Positions 59,301-64,000 of a stretch of DNA of 64,000 nucleotides are shown in pieces. This stretch comes from Haliclystus octoradiatus (Eukaryota; Cnidaria; Staurozoa; Stauromedusae; Haliclystidae): positions 24,652,761 through 24,716,760 of the forward strand of contig OU744448.1 in the NCBI GenBank assembly GCA_916610825.1, read 5' to 3'. The position numbers and the translations under genes are program-made. Within the stretch, counting starts at the first letter, position 1. Each line of letters begins with the position of its first letter. Below the pieces are notes generated by a model. The model was not told where the DNA came from, made no database searches, and worked only from the letters and a program-made list of their open reading frames with translations.

Positions 59301-62300
59301 ATAATAACTGCACGTTTTAAGTATCCACAAGAAAAATTTGGAAGTGGGTCAGTTTTGCCCAATTCAACGACAAACATTGAATTATAGCTGATAGGTTTCT
59401 GTTTGGTTTGATCTTCAGGTTCTCCGTCATCATGCTAATCCACGTCTTCGAGCAGTTGAAGAACTGCCTATATTCCCTGACTTCGAGGTTTGTAGTATAT
59501 TCAACATGACCTAAGCCCATAGTTTACTTTATATTTCATTCAGTGATGGCGATATTCATTTGCTTCTTTTCACCAAGATTTGTTTTTTCCTCTCTATTTT
59601 GTTATTTTAGTGTTGTTTTTCCATATTGACATGTCTAATTTTACACTCGTTGAACACTCTTTGCAGTTCATTAGCAGTTCATAAAAAGTCATACTGGTAG
59701 TCATAATTTTTTCATAATTGATTAGCAGGAAACCGTACATCAGTCAATGAACTTCGCAAACTGTCCGTGGAAAAAGTTAATGAATATCAGGTCATTTCAT
59801 GCTCATGGACATATTTTTTCAGGGTCTGAATTCTAGATGTCCTAGATTTGAATACCCTAAACATTCCCAAAGAAAGGCGTAGAAAGTGACCCTACCTCAA
59901 TTTTTTTTCTGGTATCAAAACACTATTGAAACAAAAGTGATCAAACCCAACTGGCTGCCAACTGGCATTAAATGAATACAGTATACAGCTATTGACCTAC
60001 CAGATTCATTCTAGGCCTTAAATAATCTTCATTTATTAACACGATTATGGAAGCTCCATAATCTGAGTATCATTGAGTATTACATGTTTAGGATTTGGCA
60101 TGTAAATTGATATTTTGGTTATTAAAATTTGGCATTTATCAGTATAATCATTTGTCCGTACTTTAAGGCCCTTGACAGCATTTATCAAAAACTGTTGTAG
60201 AAGCTCTGATCCCAGTATCCCATCGTCATTGAAAATGTTTAAACATGTAATGATGTAATCTGTTATTCTTGAAAATTAAACAGCTTCAACATTTTTCTCA
60301 GCAAAGCAAACATTTTCAGTACTGCACTGTGTTGTGTATATGCTGCTAGATCAGTAGATGATACGAGTTTAATGTGTTCTGTTCATAGTACTGGGGCATG
60401 CCATGTGCTCATGTTATATTTGACACTGAACCAACAAGAAGAGGAAAGAATGAAGCAGCAACATTTGAAGAAATGTCCCGTGCTATGATCAGGTAGGCCT
60501 GTCATTTACAAATTTCAGAATCAATGTTGTTATGGAAGGTTGTTTAAATTTTGAATGAACAATTTAATTTCAATTCAATGGTTTTACGTATACATGTCAT
60601 TGAAGGAATGAAAGCTTTACTCAGACTTCAGAAATTATTTTTTTCATGAACCTTGAAAACTTTCATGAATTTCTCATGAACAGTTCATGATTGTTAAATT
60701 GCCCAATTTTCAAGGCATTCAGAACTGAAGCTGGTGCTGTACAGTATGAGCTGACTCCACTCAGCATTCAACATTATTTTAATGGATTTGTTCAATATCA
60801 TTTCAGGGGTATGCAAGACGACAGTGGTGATCAATTTGTTGCATACTTTCTACCAACCAATGAAACCTTGTTGAAAAGAAAACGGGAGGAAGATGGAGAA
60901 AAGCCTGAAGAAGAAGAAGAGGATGTACCAGAAAGGTAATTAGAAAATTAAACATTTTGATGTAACACTGTATTGTTGTTTTGTTAACATTGGCTTTACC
61001 ATGATTCTTTTGAATATCAATGTCTTTCTTACCACTTATCCACGACCACGTAACCATTTAACCATGAAAGAAGTTATGATATTAATTGAGCGAGAACACA
61101 GAGAGGTAGGTATGTTGAACCCTGACAAAATATCCAGATGATAACAGCTGAAAAGTTTTAGGATTCTGGGAGTCTAAACCTTCCATTTGACATTGATTAA
61201 ATATTATCCCATCCCCAATAATCTATGTAACACTTTATACTTCTGGAAACTTCTAATGCTGCCCTCATGTTGTTGATTATATCTATTGTATAGATCTTTT
61301 TGTAGGATTTAGTTTTGATATTGTTTATGGTACCACGTTTTCCTGGTCTCAGTTGTTGTATATCTGTGTGAAGTGTTGTATTTAGGATGTGTTGAATGTA
61401 TGATGTCATGTGGTATTTTAGGTATTGTGCATGTGCATTTTGTTTACATGATTGTATTGTTCTCTAATGCATGGATTGTCATGTGATATTTAATGATGTA
61501 TTATGATTGATGCTTCGTATTGCCATGTGATCAGTAACTTTTATATAAGTTGTGTACATGTGTTGTTCCCTCCATCTTGCTGTTTGATCGCTGTGAAGAA
61601 CGTATGACAAATTATAACGTGTTTTTACTGTGTGTTCTGTAGGCCTAACAACTACAATATGACTTAAATATGATTACCAATGTGTAGATCAATCAATCAC
61701 TCCAATGCAGGAAAAGTGTAGAACTTAAGAAGGTCTGCCAGCTCAACTCGTAGTTTATTTGAATCTGTTTCTTGTATTGATTTGGCATATTTATATCTAC
61801 CTGATTAATCATTTGTTTTGCAGTTATGATTATAAACTTGCTAGAGAATATAATTGGAATGTCAAGAACAAAGCAAGTACAGGTTACGAGGTGAGGTTTT
61901 GATACTTAAAAGGGCAATTTTGTAAGCTACAGATCATTATTGGATAGGATAGTATGCCCTATTCCCTGCGAAAAATAGTTCAGGAGTTCATGAACAGCTC
62001 ATGGTCGTTAAATTGCCCCAATTTTCATTAACACTTCATGAACAGTTCATAAAAATTTGGCGCCATTTAACGTTTATGAAATGTTCATGAACTGTTCATG
62101 AGCTCCTGAACTGTTTTTTTGCAGGGGATAGTAGTATAGATGATAACCAGTATAACAACAACACATGAGTAGCTCAACTCAAAGTTTGATGGCATCATCC
62201 AAAGTGTGCGCTTTTAATGTATAAATAAGATAAAATATTTGATGGAAGTTGAATTTGCTGGACTTCAACAAGAATTTTGACCTCAGTGCACACCTTCATT

Positions 62301-63603
62301 TTACTCTGTACTGTTTAATGTTTGTTAATAATCACTTGAAAAAAACTTGTATCATGATTGGTGGATTTGTACCACGTGTTTAGCAGTTATGTCAAGACAA
62401 CCCATGGAATTCCATGGCAACCCCTAAAAGCGTGCAGGTATAGGTCTATACCCGCAAGTGTGCCGTAATAGACATATACCTGCACGGCTTTAGCCAAACA
62501 ACTAGAACACATGTTTTGAAAATGGCGACTAGCTGCGACAGATTGAATATTTTTCATAAAATCAACTTAAATGTATACTCTGTAATTGAAAATTCAATTG
62601 AGAAATTAAAAAAAGTAACAGCTTGGGATTTGCTATATTCAGATGTAACGTTTACTATATCTTTCTAATATTGCAAACATATTGAATTCTTCGCTTTATA
62701 TTTTTAAATGATATTCGTAACAATTTCATTCAAATTGCATTTAATGAAAAATCAATGACCCATTAAATTAGCCAAAACAAATCATTGTTGTAGTGAAATT
62801 GATGAGAGATAATTGATGTTCCAGACAAAGGTTATGTTACATGATTATTAAAATGATTACATCACTCTTTGTTCGTGGACCATCGAAATTTACACCCACT
62901 CATTCTCTAACAACAAACTCAAAATCCATGTCGTAAACGAGGCCGCCGAGTTTACGATATGGGTTAGTGAACTCGTGGATCTAAATTCCAATAACCCACT
63001 CACAAGAGTGATGTAATCCCTTATTATTTTGCTAATTGAATGTTTATCATATGAGATCTCAGCAAAAAATACCATACTGGATTGACTGATCCAAGTCCCT
63101 CTCACTTGTATATGCCACATTTTAACAAGTTGTAATCGCACAGTTAAAAACTTATCAAAATCATTATATATGACTAGTGAGACTTGAGTCAACAACCTGG
63201 GATGATCTCATAATAATAAATTTTGAAACAGATGACAAGTGATATTTTAAAAAAGCTAATTCATAGTATAGTCAACAAAAGCTCTCTGATTCTTATAAAA
63301 ATCCTCCTTTCAAGCACATTTTTACCATTTTCCCCACAACCTGATTATCCTCATCAAAATGTTATAGGTTTTCTTATTGAGATGTTCTTAACGATCAAAC
63401 AAAGATATGACATTATTCTTTATTCAGAACCAAATAACTTGTATACAAACTATCTGTGCCCTCATCAATTGACATTTTTGTATAAAATGGCAGTTGACTG
63501 TAAAAGTAACTAATTGCCATATAAATTGTATTGCTTTGCAGGAGAACTATTTTGCAGTCTTTAGAGAAGGAGATGGGGTATATTATAATCAACTCCAAAC
63601 GAG
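50316..63603 (+). CDS. PAF1: PAF1, RNA polymerase II-associated factor 1, 5' 13 exons (3' end outside window)
   Basis: Scaffold subunit of the Paf1 complex, which travels with RNA polymerase II and supports elongation and histone modification in the nucleus. Exons: 50316-50359, 53737-53754, 55399-55494, 55970-56091, 57104-57170, 57373-57474, 57755-57803, 58260-58316, 59419-59487, 60389-60492, 60807-60935, 61824-61890 and 63542-63603; phases join throughout, giving 328 codons so far. The start MAPTIQ equals the vertebrate N-terminus. Conserved blocks are FITYPF (44-49), [16 protein letters not shown] (70-85), [18 protein letters not shown], an acidic [17 protein letters not shown] stretch, [12 protein letters not shown] and [12 protein letters not shown]. 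The Asp/Glu/Ser-rich C-terminal tail known in the family is missing because the window ends. Exon 2 is only 18 nt and could be missed by gene predictors. Introns hold several transposons but no exon is damaged. Confidence 0.94.
50696..52672. mobile_element. Foldback transposon with about 0.8-kb inverted arms in PAF1 intron 1
   Basis: The left arm (50696 to about 51512) is the near-exact inverse of the right arm (about 51896 to 52672). The outer end reads GGGTCACTCCACGTCAACTC on both sides, flanked by TATA (50692-50695 and 52673-52676); because TATA is palindromic, a TA duplication is also possible. The central 380 bases are unique and contain a box-B-like GGTTCAACTCC (51832-51842). No transposase frame is present; apparent ORFs lie within the arms. 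The arms differ by small indels and substitutions, so they are not an assembly mirror. Confidence 0.85.
53328..53476. mobile_element. GTTCATGAAC-family palindromic MITE, well-preserved copy
   Basis: The left end is CCCTGTGAAAAACAGTTCAG; the right end is CTGTTTTCGCAGGGG. The interior is made of GTTCATGAAC words, including AACAGTTCATGAACACTC and AAAATTTGGGGTCGTTAAACG. Nearly the whole 149 bp folds on itself. In PAF1 intron 1. Confidence 0.75.
53791..54510. mobile_element. Diverged relative of the TTAA foldback element in PAF1 intron 2
   Basis: After TTAA (53787-53790) the sequence GGGAGATTGCTTCTTTT and later CTTTGCGCAA, TCTCACTCTTTTTC and ATTCAACGTTCAGCT follow the same order as in 12506-13439. 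The second arm is recognisable near 54420-54490 but its outer terminus is lost. It is older than the copy at 12.5 kb. Confidence 0.65.
56130..56269. mobile_element. hAT-type MITE with perfect 8-bp duplication in PAF1 intron 4
   Basis: The termini CAGGGTCCGACAAAAGG and, read inward from the right, CAGGGTCCAACAAAAGTAGG flank a 140-bp element. The 8-bp duplication GACATATG is exact at 56122-56129 and 56270-56277. Confidence 0.85.
56368..56565. mobile_element. GTTCATGAAC-family palindromic MITE
   Basis: Starts CCCCTGTTAATTTTTTTTGA and ends TTTTTTAGCAGGTGCCC, with CATGAAC words between, including AAATTGCTCAAAATTTCATA. In PAF1 intron 4. Confidence 0.55.
58411..58664. mobile_element. GTTCATGAAC-family palindromic MITE, expanded copy
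   Basis: The ends are CCTGCAAAAAAAGTTCATG and GGCTTTTTTTCGCAGGGG. An inner palindrome around 58450-58485 (GTTCATGAAC flanked by GAAATTGCCCAAAA and TTTTGGGCAGTTTC) is near perfect. TTGAATTG lies close to both sides and may be the target duplication. In PAF1 intron 8. Confidence 0.7.
59650..59825. mobile_element. GTTCATGAAC-family MITE, degraded copy
   Basis: Weak CATGAAC-like words such as GTTCATTAGCAGTTCATAAA and a TTTTTTCAGGGT end suggest an old copy. In PAF1 intron 9. Confidence 0.35.
60640..60716. mobile_element. GTTCATGAAC-family MITE, fragment
   Basis: TTTCATGAACCTTG, TCATGAACAGTTCATG and GTTAAATTGCCCAATTTTCA match the left half of the family. In PAF1 intron 10, close to the next exon. 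Confidence 0.45.
61962..62128. mobile_element. GTTCATGAAC-family palindromic MITE, near-consensus copy
   Basis: Left end CCCTGCGAAAAATAGTTCAG and right end CTGAACTGTTTTTTTGCAGG. The centre has GTTAAATTGCCCCAATTTTC mirrored by AAAATTTGGCGCCATTTAAC. In PAF1 intron 12. Confidence 0.75.
62350..62500. repeat. Repeat with hairpin, also present near 32630-32720
   Basis: Bases 62350-62415 match, in inverted orientation, the sequence at about 32635-32705 (TTGCCATGGAAT, GTTGTCTT, CACGTGGTACAAATCC). Next to it, CGTGCAGGTATA (62432) and TATACCTGCACG (62476) form a hairpin. The family is unknown; both copies are intronic. Confidence 0.5.
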
Positions 63604-63649
63604 GTAGGTCACTATTGTAAGTGATATTAAGTAAGTGATGAATTGACCA

Positions 63650-63792
63650 CTATGTGCAGGTGGCCCTTATATACGGGTTTGATTCAATAGAAAATACTAT
63701 TTTAGAAGACTAGAAGACATAGCAGGAGTGCCCATTATTATACATGTGACTGCTTTGTGGAGGTGACCCTTATATCATGTTTGACTGCATAA
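63650..63792. mobile_element. Tigger-like MITE fragment
   Basis: GGTGGCCCTTATATACGGG and GTGACCCTTATATCATGTTTG are related to the ends of the element at 20878-21730. It lies after the last PAF1 exon in the window and lacks a clear outer duplication. Confidence 0.4.
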
Positions 63793-64000
63793 TATTACCG
63801 ATATGGCAATATATAGTCATTACAACAGTGAGTCTATAGCGCTAATATAGTAAATGATATAGTATTGCGGCATCCCATCCTTCTGTTAACACTCTTAAAT
63901 TCATGTGTGTATTAGATACATATTTTAGTTCTGTCAAATTTCAAACACGTTTTTTCAACAATTTTTGTTTTCGTTTTTGTTGATTTGATGTCATGTTGCA

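Overview
This is a eukaryotic, AT-rich nuclear window from an animal. It has multi-exon genes with GT-AG introns, small exons and dense repeats. Two housekeeping genes are recognisable by exon-by-exon translation: ERO1 (ER disulfide oxidase, + strand, 14268-28113, complete, 467 codons) and PAF1 (Paf1 transcription-elongation complex, + strand, from 50316, running off the right edge). The PAF1 N-terminus and the whole of ERO1 resemble vertebrate proteins closely. With the compact introns and the small cationic peptide genes, this makes a marine invertebrate deuterostome, perhaps a tunicate, my best guess; that is inference.

Layout. 1-9.0 kb is mostly mobile-element debris: a 1.25-kb terminal-inverted-repeat (TIR) element (835-2088), a hAT-type element with an exact 8-bp target duplication (2106-2794), a broken non-LTR retrotransposon (about 3490-4790), a LINE 3' end (5127-5690), and a degraded BEL/Pao piece joined to a Ty3/gypsy piece (about 6340-8030). 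9.6-11.7 kb is a four-exon gene for a small secreted six-cysteine ShKT-like peptide. A TTAA-flanked foldback element sits at 12506-13439. ERO1 fills 14.3-28.1 kb, with several miniature transposons in its introns. 28.1-30.7 kb is intergenic.

30.7-48.1 kb is the most unusual part: a cluster of genes for very arginine-rich secreted peptides. Two are intact (+ strand 31009-33849, 84 aa; - strand 41358-44664, 93 aa). Two are broken (signal exon 38602-38656; 46709-48053), and there may be one further remnant (36984-37050). Each intact precursor has a signal peptide, strongly acidic mini-exons and a final exon coding a mature region that is about half arginine. The acidic part nearly cancels the positive charge of the mature part. 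The ShKT gene shares the same exon layout (ATG directly after a splice acceptor, 55-58-nt signal exon, all introns phase 1), so a common secretion cassette with different mature exons is plausible. A 5'-truncated LINE lies inside the cluster (35143-36470), and a 1-kb ATT/minisatellite array lies in intron 1 of the - strand gene.

48.1-50.3 kb is empty spacer. PAF1 occupies 50.3 kb to the end; its introns hold a 2-kb foldback transposon (50696-52672), a diverged relative of the TTAA element (about 53791-54510), a hAT-type miniature element with a perfect 8-bp duplication (56130-56269), and several copies of a palindromic GTTCATGAAC-rich element that also occurs in ERO1 introns.

All gene calls come from reading translations and splice signals by eye; no database search or RNA evidence was available.
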